Part shown: in pieces, positions 26,013 through 34,751 of the stretch
Position numbering within the stretch: position 1 is the first letter of the stretch
Layout of the letters: each line of letters starts with the position of its first letter
NCBI RefSeq assembly: GCF_000374365.1
Contig: NZ_KB894117.1
Coordinates: 62,001 to 126,000, forward strand
Direction of reading: 5' to 3'
DNA: 64,000 nt
Source of the DNA: Bacteroides gallinarum DSM 18171 = JCM 13658
GTDB taxonomy: Bacteria; Bacteroidota; Bacteroidia; Bacteroidales; Bacteroidaceae
Notes under the pieces: generated by a model
The model's input: only the letters and a program-made list of their open reading frames with translations
Told to the model about the DNA's origin: nothing
The model's database searches: none
Program-made: the position numbers and the translations under genes

Positions 26013-26963
26013 ACCTAATATTTTTAGTATATTAGCGCTCAAAAAGCAGGGATTATGAACATATTCAGTTTTACGGCTCATTTCGGTTCGGAGGAAGATT
26101 GTCGTTTGCATTTCAAGGAGCAGCGTGATAAGGAAGGGGTTGTCTGCAAGCGATGCGGGGGCACTTCCCATTATTGGTTACAGGGTAAATGGAGTTATGA
26201 ATGCAAAGGTTGCCGTTTCCGCACCTCGTTGCGCAGCGGTACGATCATGGAGAGCTCCAAGCTGCCGTTTCTGGTGTGGTACAAAACGATGTTCCTGATG
26301 AGTTGCACAAAAAAGGGATTCTCCACCAACGAACTCCAGAAGCAATTAGGATTGAAGCGTTACGAACCGGTATGGGCGATGGTACACAAACTCCGCAGGG
26401 CGATGGGCAACCGGGATGCAAGGTATACACTGGAAGGGATGATAGAACTGGATGAGGGTTACTTTTCGGTGGCCAGTAAGGAAATCGAGCGAGGCAAGGG
26501 TACACGTGGCCGGGGAGCCGAGGGAAAGCAGAACGTTGCGGTGATGGCCGAAAGCACCCCGTTGGAAGATATCGAAACGGGCAAAAAGGAGAAGCATGTG
26601 CGTTATTTCAAGGCCAGGGTACTGGATAGCCATCAAAGTGAAGGAATCAACGGCGTGGTCAGGGACTGCATGGAGGATGATGCCATCGTATTTTCGGACA
26701 AAAGCACTTCTTACGTTGACATCTCCGATCTGGTGGAATTGCACGTCACCGAGAAATCAGACGCCAAAACCACCAAGGAAACACTCAAATGGGTGCATAT
26801 CGCAATCAGTAATGCAAAACGGACATTGCTGGGCAACTACCATAAAATCAAAAGGAAATACTTACAGTTGTATCTCAACGAGTTTATTTACAAATTAAAC
26901 AGACGGTATTTTGGAGACAAACTCTTTGACAGACTAGTAATTGCGAATATAACAGGTGCATAA
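26011..26963 (+). mobile_element. IS1595-family insertion sequence (approximate ends)
   Basis: One transposase gene with short flanks. The sequence CACCTAATATTTT at 26012 and the reverse complement of the right end (CACCTGTTATATT, near 26960-26948) match at 10 of 13 positions and may be the terminal inverted repeats. No matching 8-bp target duplication is seen, and both flanking genes are truncated at the element, so the flanks were probably joined by recombination or deletion. Confidence 0.6.
26055..26963 (+). CDS. IS1595-family (ISXO2-like) transposase
   Basis: A 302-residue transposase of the IS1595 family. The N-terminal zinc ribbon shows CKRCGG (about residues 33-38) and CKGC (about 51-54); the catalytic part begins with ELDEGYF (about 134-140), and the tail with GNYHKIKRKYLQLYLNEF (about 257-274) is typical of the ISXO2 group. 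The gene looks intact. Confidence 0.9.
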   Translation: MNIFSFTAHFGSEEDCRLHFKEQRDKEGVVCKRCGGTSHYWLQGKWSYECKGCRFRTSLRSGTIMESSKLPFLVWYKTMFLMSCTKKGFSTNELQKQLGLKRYEPVWAMVHKLRRAMGNRDARYTLEGMIELDEGYFSVASKEIERGKGTRGRGAEGKQNVAVMAESTPLEDIETGKKEKHVRYFKARVLDSHQSEGINGVVRDCMEDDAIVFSDKSTSYVDISDLVELHVTEKSDAKTTKETLKWVHIAISNAKRTLLGNYHKIKRKYLQLYLNEFIYKLNRRYFGDKLFDRLVIANITGA

Positions 26964-27578
26964 ACGGATAATCAGAAAAATCTATATGAACATTATAATT
27001 TAAAACCATATGTCATAAGTTATATTGACACAATGTTATTTGCAGATAAACTTGGGATGCCTAAAAAAATAAAAGATTTAGCAGAGAGTTTGGACTTAGA
27101 AGTAACAAATCATCACGACCCAGAATTCGATGCAAAACTTTGTGCTTTAATATTTGGCGAATTGACTGACAAGTATCCAAGTTATCAAGAACTAATAAGA
27201 AAAATTGATGACCAGCCTAAAACAAATAATAATTATTTCAATCAACCAAGTGAAGATGTTTTAGAAGAAAATGAAGAGCATTTATCAAATTATCAAATAA
27301 CTCAAAACGAACTTGAAAACATTGATTTAATAGGAAAAGGAATAGTTATTACGGGCAACTTTTCAATAGAAAGAGAAGAAATAAAAACTTTTCTAATGAA
27401 AATTGGTGGACAAATAAAATCAGGAATAACAGGTAAAGTAGATTTTGTTTTTGCAGGTGAAGATTGTGGTTGGTCAAAAATCCAAAAAATAAACGACTTA
27501 AACCAATCAAAAAAAGCAAACATTAGAATTTTAAACGAAGCTGACTTAAATTATCTTATCAAAAAATACGGCATATAA
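26964..27578 (+). pseudogene. DnaQ-type exonuclease with BRCT domain, N-terminus removed by IS1595
   Basis: The frame is open from the IS1595 stop codon. It reads NLYEHYNLKPYVISYIDTML, then HHDPEFDAKLCALIFGEL, the last motif of DnaQ/DEDDh 3'-5' exonucleases (active-site His and Asp), followed by a linker and a C-terminal BRCT domain (IGKGIVITGNFSIEREEIKT to the end). The first catalytic motif (DxE) is missing, so the gene is truncated; a protein from the ATG at 27033 would be inactive as a nuclease. Strongly AT-rich, unlike the element's backbone. The stop overlaps an attC-like palindrome. Confidence 0.7.
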
Positions 27579-27769
27579 CATCGCATTGGCAAAATGGCGG
27601 GTTAAGTGCCAAACTCAACTTTTGTGCATTTTATTCCGCCGAATGTGTTCCACATTCAGCTTTTTTTAATAATTTAGCTTCTGTGGAAACACATCGGCTA
27701 CGTCACTGCTAAATTGAACTTTTTGTCCAATTTATCCGCCACTTCGCCAATGCGTTTCCCGTTAGTGGC
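27576..27769. repeat. attC-like palindrome upstream of the beta-lactamase
   Basis: A long imperfect palindrome: CGCATTGGCAAAATGGCGG (27582-27600) is the inverse complement of CCGCCACTTCGCCAATGCG (27736-27754) with two mismatches, and the inner part also folds (CCGAATGTGTTCCACA with TGTGGAAACACATCGG). It is bounded by TAAC on the left and GTTAGTGGC (27761-27769) on the right, resembling the core sites of integron attC elements, and lies exactly between two coding regions. Confidence 0.65.
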
Positions 27770-27798
27770 AACAAAAACAAACGATAATTAGACAATAA

Positions 27799-28623
27799 AT
27801 GAAAAATATTTTATTTGTAGTTTTTATTTCAATGATATTTTTATTTGTTTGCTGTAACACAACAACGAATAAAAACATAATTGAAACAGAAATTTCTGAT
27901 TTTGACAAAATTTTAGATAGTTTTCAAGTAAATGGTTCAATTCTAATTTATGATAACGACAAGAATACTTTTTACTCAAATGACTTTGATTGGGCTAAAA
28001 ACGGAAAATTACCTGCATCAACATTCAAAATTCCAAATTCTATAATTGCTGTTGAATTAGGCATTATTGAAAATGATACAACTATTTTAAAATGGAATGG
28101 CGAGCAGAGAAAAATGGATATTTGGGAAAAAGATTTATCATTTAAAGATGCTTTTAGAATTTCCTGTGTTCCTTGCTATCAGGAAATTGCAAGGAAAATC
28201 GGAACAATTAAAATGAAAGAATATTTAGAAAAATTTGAGTATAAAAATATGATTTTTGACAGTTTAACGATTGACAATTTTTGGCTTGAAGGAAATTCAA
28301 AAATATCTCAAAAACAACAAATCGACTTTTTAAGGAAATTCTATTTTTCAAAATTTCCAATTTCTGATAGGACAATAAAGATTGTCAAAAATATTATGGA
28401 AATTGAGCGAACTGAAAATTACATTTTAAGCGGTAAGACTGGATTAAGTTCGATAGAAGAAAAATATAATGGTTGGTTTGTTGGTTATGTTGAAACAAAA
28501 TCTAATGTTTATTTTTTTGCAACAAATGTAATTCCGACAGACGGATTGAATGTTGATGATTTTATTTCATCGAGAATTAATGTAACAAAAAATGCGTTAA
28601 AGCAAATGAATATAATGAAATGA
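27799..28623 (+). CDS. blaOXA: Class D beta-lactamase (OXA-347-like)
   Basis: A 274-residue enzyme with an N-terminal export or lipoprotein signal (Cys18-Cys19). All class D motifs are present: STFK (74-77) with the catalytic Ser74 and Lys77, SCV (122-124), YKN (148-150), FWLEG (161-165) and KTG (213-215). As remembered, the sequence is the same as or very close to OXA-347 of Bacteroidetes; this was not checked by search. It hydrolyses penicillins in the periplasm. The gene is AT-rich and lies between two attC-like palindromes, as a cassette would. Confidence 0.9.
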   Translation: MKNILFVVFISMIFLFVCCNTTTNKNIIETEISDFDKILDSFQVNGSILIYDNDKNTFYSNDFDWAKNGKLPASTFKIPNSIIAVELGIIENDTTILKWNGEQRKMDIWEKDLSFKDAFRISCVPCYQEIARKIGTIKMKEYLEKFEYKNMIFDSLTIDNFWLEGNSKISQKQQIDFLRKFYFSKFPISDRTIKIVKNIMEIERTENYILSGKTGLSSIEEKYNGWFVGYVETKSNVYFFATNVIPTDGLNVDDFISSRINVTKNALKQMNIMK

Positions 28624-28628
28624 TAAAT

Positions 28629-28770
28629 GCCACTAACATATGGTAGCCGATAATTGCCGGCTTTCGTGCCAACTTGATACTTTGGTGCTTTTAACGAACC
28701 GAAGTGCTAAATTGATACGAAAGTGCTGTAAATCCGGCAACTACGGCTACCATTTTTCGTTATGCGGCAG
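28629..28770. repeat. attC-like palindrome downstream of the beta-lactamase
   Basis: ATGGTAGCCG (28640-28649) pairs with CGGCTACCAT (28744-28753) and TTGCCGG (28654-28660) with CCGGCAA (28734-28740). The left end GCCACTAAC (28629-28637) is the exact inverse complement of GTTAGTGGC at 27761-27769, just as the two halves of an integron cassette's attC match after linear insertion. The right end is GTTATGCGGCAG (28759-28770). Confidence 0.7.
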
Positions 28771-28825
28771 CTTAAAAGACGACACCAAACCAGAAAAATC
28801 ATCTTGACAACCACCCGACTTTGAA

Positions 28826-29626
28826 CTACGAAGGATGAAATTTTTCAGGGACAACTTCCAGCATTTCCAAAAAACAGTTTACCCATTGACTTGGAGACAA
28901 ACAAACAATTTGAGCATTAAGGTTTAAACCGAATTTTTCCGAAATTGACCTGACCTGACTTTTCCTGAAAATCGACTTTAAAGCTGTTTTTACAGATAAA
29001 TCAGGTTTCTCTAACAGACAGGAAATAAATGCTAAGTATTTGGCTTTAAACTTAAAATCAAAAAATAACTGTTTTCTTTTAATGTTTAACAGGGCTGATT
29101 TGACAGTTGGCGGTGGAAAGAAACTTTCAGGACCTACCTCATAGACAAGTTTCAAATCAAAAAAAGTATGATAGAAAACGGTATATGGATTGTAAAGCTT
29201 CCTCGAAAATAACTTTTGTGTAGGTTCTAACTGAAGGACAATGGAACCTCCCAGAAAATTTTCAAGACTCTCAAACATCAGGATTTTGAAAATATCGGAA
29301 GTAATGCCATAAGGAATATTTGACACCACTTTGAAAGGAAATTTCGGAACTGCAAAATTCCTAAAATCACAACCGACAACTTGAACATTTCGGGCATCAG
29401 AAAATAATTTTCGTAAATGTTCAACCAAAGCTGTGTCGTTTTCAATAGCAACAACATTGTTGGCGATTTTTAATAAATGAACAGTAAGAAACCCCTTGCC
29501 TGCCCCAATATCTAAAACCGTATCCTGATTACTTATATTTGCTTGTCTTATTGCATCTTTTATTAGCACTTTATCAATAGTAAAGTGCTGACCCGTAAAA
29601 CGAACGGGCAATTTCTTTTTTGTCAT
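28826..29626 (-). CDS. ermF: 23S rRNA (adenine-N6) methyltransferase ErmF
   Basis: Start chosen at the ATG at 29626 (MTKKKLPVRF), which gives the 266 residues of ErmF; the longer frame adds 18 residues not found in the family. The AdoMet motif DIGAGKGFLTVHL and the catalytic NIPYGI are intact. The protein dimethylates the 23S rRNA adenine of the macrolide-lincosamide-streptogramin B site, giving MLS-B resistance. An IS1380-family element lies directly upstream and could supply an outward promoter. The sequence appears to differ from the ErmF I remember at a few positions only. Confidence 0.96.
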   Translation of the reverse strand: MTKKKLPVRFTGQHFTIDKVLIKDAIRQANISNQDTVLDIGAGKGFLTVHLLKIANNVVAIENDTALVEHLRKLFSDARNVQVVGCDFRNFAVPKFPFKVVSNIPYGITSDIFKILMFESLENFLGGSIVLQLEPTQKLFSRKLYNPYTVFYHTFFDLKLVYEVGPESFFPPPTVKSALLNIKRKQLFFDFKFKAKYLAFISCLLEKPDLSVKTALKSIFRKSQVRSISEKFGLNLNAQIVCLSPSQWVNCFLEMLEVVPEKFHPS

Positions 29627-29668
29627 CCTTAATTCCGCAACACTATTATAAAATATTTTTTTTAAGTA

Positions 29669-29693
29669 CCTGAGCAACAAAAAGTTGCTCAGG
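29669..29693. repeat. Perfect hairpin between ermF and the IS1380 transposase
   Basis: CCTGAGCAAC pairs perfectly with GTTGCTCAGG around an AAAAA loop. It may be part of the left end of the IS1380-family element or a terminator or leader structure for ermF; I cannot decide which. Confidence 0.6.
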
Positions 29694-29763
29694 ATTTTGC
29701 CATGTCAGAGGATTCACTTAACTTAGTGTTGCAAAAAAATAATCAAACAAAACCTCATCAGGC

Positions 29764-31050
29764 ATGGCAAAAATACAAATAAAATCCGAGAAGCTCACTC
29801 CTTTTGGAGGAATATTTTCAATCATGGAGCAATTTGACTCCACATTGTCATCTGTAATCGACTCGACACTCGGTCTAAGGTGTAGCTCGTTCGGTTATCA
29901 GTACAGTGAAATCGTCCGTTCCCTCATGAGTATCTACTTCTGTGGTGGCTCATGCATTGAGGATGTCACTACTCATTTGATGAACCATCTCTCGCTCCAT
30001 CCGACACTTCGTACTTGTAGTTCTGATACTATCCTCAGAGCGATAAAGGAACTGACGCAAGGAAACATCTCATACACATCAGATACGGGTAAGAACTACG
30101 ATTTCAACACGGCTGACACACTCAATACCTTACTGCTCAATTGTATGTTTGCATCCGGCCAACTGAAAGAGGGCGAGATGTATGATGTTGATTTCGACCA
30201 TCAGTTCATAGAGACTGAGAAGTATGATGCAAAGCCTACATACAAGAAGTTCCTTGGTTATCGCCCTGGCGTGGCGGTTATTGACGACTTGATTGTTGGC
30301 ATTGAGAATAGCGATGGTAACACCAACGTTCGTTTTCATCAGAAGGACACGCTGAAGAGATTCTTTGAGAGATTTGAGCAGAACGGACTTACAATCAATC
30401 GTTTCAGAGCTGATTGTGGATCATGTTCCGAGGAAATCGTGGAGGAAATAGAGAAACACAGCAAATCCTTCTATATCCGCGCAAACCGCTGCAGTTCGCT
30501 CTACAATGACATCTTTGCTCTTAGAGGCTGGAAGACTGAGGAAATCAATGGCATTGAGTTCGAATTGAACTCTATTCTTGTTGAGAAGTGGAAGGGTAAA
30601 GCATACCGACTTGTGATTCAAAGACAGAAACGGATGGACGGTGTGCTGGATCTTTGGGAAGGAGAATACACATACCGTTGTATCCTGACTAACGACTATG
30701 AATCTTCCACAAGAGAAATTGTCGAGTTCTATAACCTTCGTGGAGGAAAGGAACGTATCTTCGATGATATGAACAATGGTTTCGGGTGGGACAGATTGCC
30801 CAAATCCTTCATGGCAGAGAACACTGTGTTCCTTCTTCTTACGGCACTTATCCGTAATTTCTACAAGGCCATTATCCACAGACTTGACGTAAAGAGGTTC
30901 GGACTCAATGCAACAAGTCGCATAAAAGCGTTTGTCTTCAGGTTTGTCTCTGTACCAGCCAAGTGGATCAGAACATCAAGGCGGTATGTGCTGAATATCT
31001 ATACCTGTAATAATGCTTACGCAGATATTTTTCAGACTGATTTTGGATAA
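29764..31050 (+). CDS. IS1380-family transposase
   Basis: A 428-residue transposase of the IS1380 family, resembling the Bacteroides group that includes IS942 and IS1186. DDE-type features are visible: DVDFDHQFIETEKYD (about residues 140-154), FRADCGSCSEEIVEEIEKH (about 218-236) and YNLRGGKERIFDDMNNGFGW (about 322-341). The gene looks intact. I could not fix the ends of the element: no clear long inverted repeat was found between 29640 and 31260. Relatives are known to switch on neighbouring resistance genes with outward promoters. Confidence 0.87.
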   Translation: MAKIQIKSEKLTPFGGIFSIMEQFDSTLSSVIDSTLGLRCSSFGYQYSEIVRSLMSIYFCGGSCIEDVTTHLMNHLSLHPTLRTCSSDTILRAIKELTQGNISYTSDTGKNYDFNTADTLNTLLLNCMFASGQLKEGEMYDVDFDHQFIETEKYDAKPTYKKFLGYRPGVAVIDDLIVGIENSDGNTNVRFHQKDTLKRFFERFEQNGLTINRFRADCGSCSEEIVEEIEKHSKSFYIRANRCSSLYNDIFALRGWKTEEINGIEFELNSILVEKWKGKAYRLVIQRQKRMDGVLDLWEGEYTYRCILTNDYESSTREIVEFYNLRGGKERIFDDMNNGFGWDRLPKSFMAENTVFLLLTALIRNFYKAIIHRLDVKRFGLNATSRIKAFVFRFVSVPAKWIRTSRRYVLNIYTCNNAYADIFQTDFG

Positions 31051-31642
31051 CGCCTACAACTTATGGGTATGATACTGCGTATTGCCTCAAGTCGCATAGT
31101 GGGGCAAGGGGATATTGTGGGCAGAAGTGGGTATTTCAGCCTCAATTTATCTGCTAATTCAGTGATGAGAGGACGTTTAGACGCAAGAAGGACGCTGAAG
31201 AGCTTAGTTGCGGATTTGAGGGTCATTAGTAACTTCTTACAGGTGAATACTTGAATTCAAATCGTGGAGAAGTGAATAGACAGTATTACCCGACAGAGCA
31301 ACTATGACAACGTAACGCCTTTACAAAAAAGTCGGTACACGAAACCCATAGACTAATTGTCTTGACCTAAAAGAGATTGGAATTTTCAGGACTGCCTATC
31401 ACTTAGATAGAAGTCCAAGGTCTGCTGAAATACATAATTCAAAAATTGAAATTGCTTGACTGCAAATTTAGTAACTTTGCAGCGCGAAGTTACGAAAAGA
31501 GTGTAATTTATTGGAAATGAGCATTGGGTAATCGCTCATAATAGTAATAGGTTACGAATTAGTTAGTTATCTACTGCATTATTCTTCTGTGCGTTGCGTA
31601 ACCTTCAAAGAACTCTTCGTATGCAAAAGTAACAATAAAACG
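31051..31642. other. AT-rich interval right of IS1380 with a promoter-like site
   Basis: No gene is supported. A good plus-strand promoter match lies at 31472-31479 (TAACTTTG, with ATTG about 17 bases upstream), and on the minus strand TACTTTTG at about 31623-31630. The transcript from the plus promoter would run about 190 bases to the terminator at 31643 without a credible open reading frame. Confidence 0.45.
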
Positions 31643-31675
31643 GGAGATTTAGAAATGAATCTCCTGATTTTTTCT
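31643..31675. terminator. Bidirectional intrinsic terminator
   Basis: GGAGATT (31643-31649) pairs perfectly with AATCTCC (31658-31664); TGATTTTTTC follows on the plus strand, and TTTTATT follows on the minus strand. It can end transcription from both sides. Confidence 0.75.
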
Positions 31676-31677
31676 TC

Positions 31678-31781
31678 TCACACAAGTTTTTCCGTAAAAG
31701 CGATTTTATCCGTCAGCACACCATCGCCCAAAAAGATTTTGAACGAACGTGTGCCGACTGCCGCATAAGCGGAGAAAAGGG
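31678..31781 (-). pseudogene. C-terminal remnant of an unknown gene cut by IS21
   Basis: The minus-strand frame reads LFSAYAAVGTRSFKIFLGDG, then VLTDKIAFTEKLV and a stop at 31678, followed at once by a terminator, as at the end of a real gene. Its upstream part is missing because the IS21 element begins at about 31782. The family is not recognised. The stretch contains CTGCCGCATAA (31758-31768), matching the boundary sequence of the second attC-like site. Confidence 0.4.
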
Positions 31782-31955
31782 TGGAAAATCCAGTGTAAGC
31801 TGCCCCCTAAAACCAAGCGATTCTGCCCCCTTGTGCTAAAATAATCCTACCCCCTTGATTCCAATATAAAAATACCCCTGCTTGGCAATGCCCGGCAGGG
31901 GATTTTTCGTAGATTTGATTCCCGTCTTGACCGGTGGGATAAAATCATTTCTACT

Positions 31956-33536
31956 ATGACAACAAAGATAGCAAACATCCTCCAATGTTACGCATTGGGG
32001 ATGGGGATAAAGCAGATAAGCAGGAGCTTTGAGCTTTCCCGCAACACGGTGCGCAGATATGTGCGCCTGTTTCAAGAGTGTGGTATACCGATAAAGGAGT
32101 TGGCCGCCATGCCTTCCGCTCGCATCCAGGAAATGTTCTCTGAAGGTGTTGGCCGTAACAGGGAACCGTCACAACGCCAGCTTGAGCTTGAGGCACTCCT
32201 TCCTGAGTATGCTGCCCGGCTTAGCCGCCGAGGCGTAACAGTGAAAACCCTGTACGAAGAGTACCGCGAGACCCATCCTGACGGATACAGACATGCCAGT
32301 TTCGGCAACTATCTCATGCGTTACCGTATGGTGACACATGTCGTAGGCCATGTCGAGCATTATGCCGGAGACCAGATGTATATCGACTTCGCCGGTGACA
32401 AACTGGAAGTCGTTGACAGTGAAAGCGGTGAATGTCGCAGCGTTGAAGTGTTCGTGGCCATACTTCCGTGCAGCCACTATACCTATTGTGAGGCGGTCTG
32501 GTCCCAGTCAAGACAGGACTTGATTAAGGCGTGTGAGAACGCGCTTCATTTTTACGGCGGGGTTCCGATGGCGATCGTACCAGACAACCTCAAATCGGCG
32601 GTAACCCGCAGCGACCGTAACGAGCCGGTAATCAACGAGGAGTTTGCGGCATTTGCCGAACACTACGGATGTACCGTATACCCCACACGGGTACGTCATC
32701 CAAAGGACAAGGCCTTGGTGGAGAATGCCGTGAAGCTACTTTACCGATCCGTCTACGCTGACATCGAGGGTCTTGTATTCCACTCGCTGGAGTCTCTGAA
32801 TGCGGCCATATCCGAATCGCTCTCGGCCTTCAACGGACGCAGGATGAGCGGGCGTCCCCAGTCCAGACGGGAACAGTTCGAGCAGATTGAGTCCGACTGC
32901 CTCCGCCCGCTTCCCGCCATACGCCATCAGATGAAAGAGCGACGCTCCGCAACAGTAATGCGTAACGGCTATGTCACCTTCAGGCTTCACCATTACAGCG
33001 TACCGAAAGAGTATATAGGCAAACGTGTCGAGATTGTCTATGATGCGGACACGCTGGAAATATATCATGGCCTGCGTCTGGTGACCACACACCAGCGCGA
33101 TGACACGCCATACTCCTATACGACCAAGGATGCCCACGGACTGCCCGGACGTCATGGAAGTTATGAAAAGGATCTGGAACAGATTTACGAACGGGCCGGC
33201 CAGACAGATAACGTCCTGCTGCTGTATCTGCGCAAGGTGGCGGAACTCAAGAAGTATCCTCCCGCGGCGTTCCGTTCATGCAGAGGCATCATGGCGTTGG
33301 AGAAGACCTTCGGGCTGGAACGGTTGGTGGCGGCAAGCGCATGCGCCACGCAACTGCGCCTATACGGATATCAGGAGATAAGGCGGATCCTTGAACGCGG
33401 GGATGATGCAGACTTCCTGTCAAAAGACGACATTGACGATGAGGTCCCCGTAACATCTATCCACAAAAACATCCGCGGAGCAGCCTACTTCGCACAATTA
33501 AAACATTTAAATAGAGACAACAATGGAAACAAATAA
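31956..33536 (+). CDS. istA: IS21-family transposase IstA
   Basis: A 526-residue DDE transposase: N-terminal helix-turn-helix (GMGIKQISRSFELSRNTVRR, about residues 15-34), an integrase core beginning GDQMYIDFAGDKLEV (about 138-152), PDNLKSAVTRSDR (about 209-221) and KDKALVENAVKLLY (about 249-262), and an IS21-type C-terminus. The stop overlaps the start of istB, the usual arrangement for translational coupling. Confidence 0.93.
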   Translation: MTTKIANILQCYALGMGIKQISRSFELSRNTVRRYVRLFQECGIPIKELAAMPSARIQEMFSEGVGRNREPSQRQLELEALLPEYAARLSRRGVTVKTLYEEYRETHPDGYRHASFGNYLMRYRMVTHVVGHVEHYAGDQMYIDFAGDKLEVVDSESGECRSVEVFVAILPCSHYTYCEAVWSQSRQDLIKACENALHFYGGVPMAIVPDNLKSAVTRSDRNEPVINEEFAAFAEHYGCTVYPTRVRHPKDKALVENAVKLLYRSVYADIEGLVFHSLESLNAAISESLSAFNGRRMSGRPQSRREQFEQIESDCLRPLPAIRHQMKERRSATVMRNGYVTFRLHHYSVPKEYIGKRVEIVYDADTLEIYHGLRLVTTHQRDDTPYSYTTKDAHGLPGRHGSYEKDLEQIYERAGQTDNVLLLYLRKVAELKKYPPAAFRSCRGIMALEKTFGLERLVAASACATQLRLYGYQEIRRILERGDDADFLSKDDIDDEVPVTSIHKNIRGAAYFAQLKHLNRDNNGNK

Positions 33537-34305
33537 TCTTACCGCACCGATAGCTGTCGAAAAAGACCGCAACACGTTGACAATCGAACTGATGAACCGT
33601 ATGAAGCTGCACGGCATGGCCGCCGCCTTCACTGAAAGCCTAACCTCCACTATGGCAGAAACAATGACAATCGACTCTTTCCTGCACATGTTACTTGCCA
33701 GGGAATGGGACTACCGTGCCAATGCAGCCATCCAACGCCTTATACGCGGGGCGGCGTTCCGCTACAAGGCCTGCCTCGAGCAGATAGACTATGCAATCCC
33801 GCGTGGCCTTGACCGCAATCAGATGGAGCGGCTTGCATCGCTGGAGTTCATCCGCAAGGGACAGAACCTCTTCATCACAGGGTCATCCGGTACCGGGAAG
33901 AGCTTCCTTGCCACAGCAATGGGGTATGAAGCCTGCAAGAAGGGCATACGGACATATTATGCGAATGCTCCGAAACTTATGGGTACGCTTAAGGTGGCAA
34001 AAGTAAAAGGCACACTGGAATCGGAACTCAAGAGAATCGAACGGAGCACGCTGCTCATATTGGATGACCTCTTCCTTGTGAACCTTGATGCCAAGGAACG
34101 ACCCATCCTGCTCGATATAATAGAGGACCGACATGGGCGCAAGTCCATCATCATCACCTCGCAACTGCCAACGGACAATTGGTATGATGCAATCGGAGAC
34201 CCTACAGTAGCAGATGCCATTATGGATCGTATTATACATACGGCGCACCGGATTGAGCTGACAGGAGAAAGTGTCCGTAAAATGGCTGCATACAGAGGGA
34301 AATAA
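33523..34305 (+). CDS. istB: IS21-family helper ATPase IstB
   Basis: A 260-residue AAA+ ATPase of the IstB/DnaC type: Walker A GSSGTGKS (about residues 119-126), Walker B LLILDDLFL (about 177-185) and the conserved IIITSQLPTDNWYDAIGDPT (about 208-227). IstB activates IstA and selects targets. The gene overlaps istA by 14 bases and is complete. Confidence 0.93.
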   Translation: METNNLTAPIAVEKDRNTLTIELMNRMKLHGMAAAFTESLTSTMAETMTIDSFLHMLLAREWDYRANAAIQRLIRGAAFRYKACLEQIDYAIPRGLDRNQMERLASLEFIRKGQNLFITGSSGTGKSFLATAMGYEACKKGIRTYYANAPKLMGTLKVAKVKGTLESELKRIERSTLLILDDLFLVNLDAKERPILLDIIEDRHGRKSIIITSQLPTDNWYDAIGDPTVADAIMDRIIHTAHRIELTGESVRKMAAYRGK

Positions 34306-34416
34306 ACTAAAATAATAATAACCCCATCGGTCAAGACTTTTTAAGGGGGCATTGTTGAATGTTTTAAGGGGGCAGAATCGCTTGGTTTTAGGGGGCAGCT
34401 TACACTGGATTTTCCA

Positions 34417-34522
34417 GCCGGTAAGGAAAAATACGCTCGACAGCCGGAGAGGAAGATTTTTCCGAGACCCCACGGGCAGAATGCCGGCATTGGCAGGAAT
34501 GGAAACCGGCGGTTACCTTTGC
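34417..34522 (-). promoter_or_regulatory. Repeated multi-hairpin leader element, copy D, cut by IS21
   Basis: Only the upstream half is left: nested hairpin 34425-34463 with outer stem GGAAAAAT/ATTTTTCC, inner stem CTC/GAG, unpaired ATAC and GGAAGA, and the distal box TACCTTTGC (34514-34522). The IS21 element begins next to it, and the parts that would face a gene (GC stem and AGAGGGAA block) are missing, as is the gene. It shows that an accessory gene was once present on this side of the island. Confidence 0.6.
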
Positions 34523-34751
34523 TGAAAAATCCAATCCCCCGAGGTCGCACGGCGGAGAACGGAAGAGCAGCTACAAGAGGGATGGATAGAAAAGGATTGA
34601 AAACAGGCGGATGGAAAGATAGAAAAGGAAGATCTGAGGTATAAAAGGCCGGTGCATGGCAATGCCGTCGATAAAAAGGGACTTTGCCGTCGGCAGACCG
34701 AAGCTGGAACAGACCCTGCCGGGGCCCCCGGTAAGGTCTGTCCGTGGATTA
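34523..34751. other. Gene-free interval right of copy D
   Basis: Contains GGATAGAAAAGGATT (34584-34598, identical to 24756-24770), TATAAAAGG (34640) and GC-rich inverted repeats such as GGGACTTTGCCGTCGGCAGACC. These are the same ingredients found right of the other leader copies. No gene is seen. Confidence 0.5.

Larger units (their letters stand above)
31782..34416 (+). mobile_element. Complete IS21-family element with ~50-bp inverted repeats
   Basis: The ends are nearly perfect inverse complements: TGGAAAATCCAGTGTAAGC on the left (from 31782) and GCTTACACTGGATTTTCCA on the right (to 34416), continuing inward through CCCCCTAAAACCAAGCGATT. Repeated AAGGGGGCA units inside each end look like transposase-binding sites. 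Both genes are intact. No target-site duplication is seen in the flanks (AAAAGGG and GCCGGTA), so the flanks are not an original insertion pair. Confidence 0.88.

Noticed and set aside
26013..26171. N-terminal extension of the HEPN-like frame across the IS1595 left end
   Set aside because: These codons are inside the insertion sequence and overlap the transposase start on the other strand; they are read-through, not native sequence.
29627..29680. Upstream extension of ermF by 18 codons
   Set aside because: The known protein starts at MTKKKLPVRF; the extra residues come from AT-rich leader sequence.
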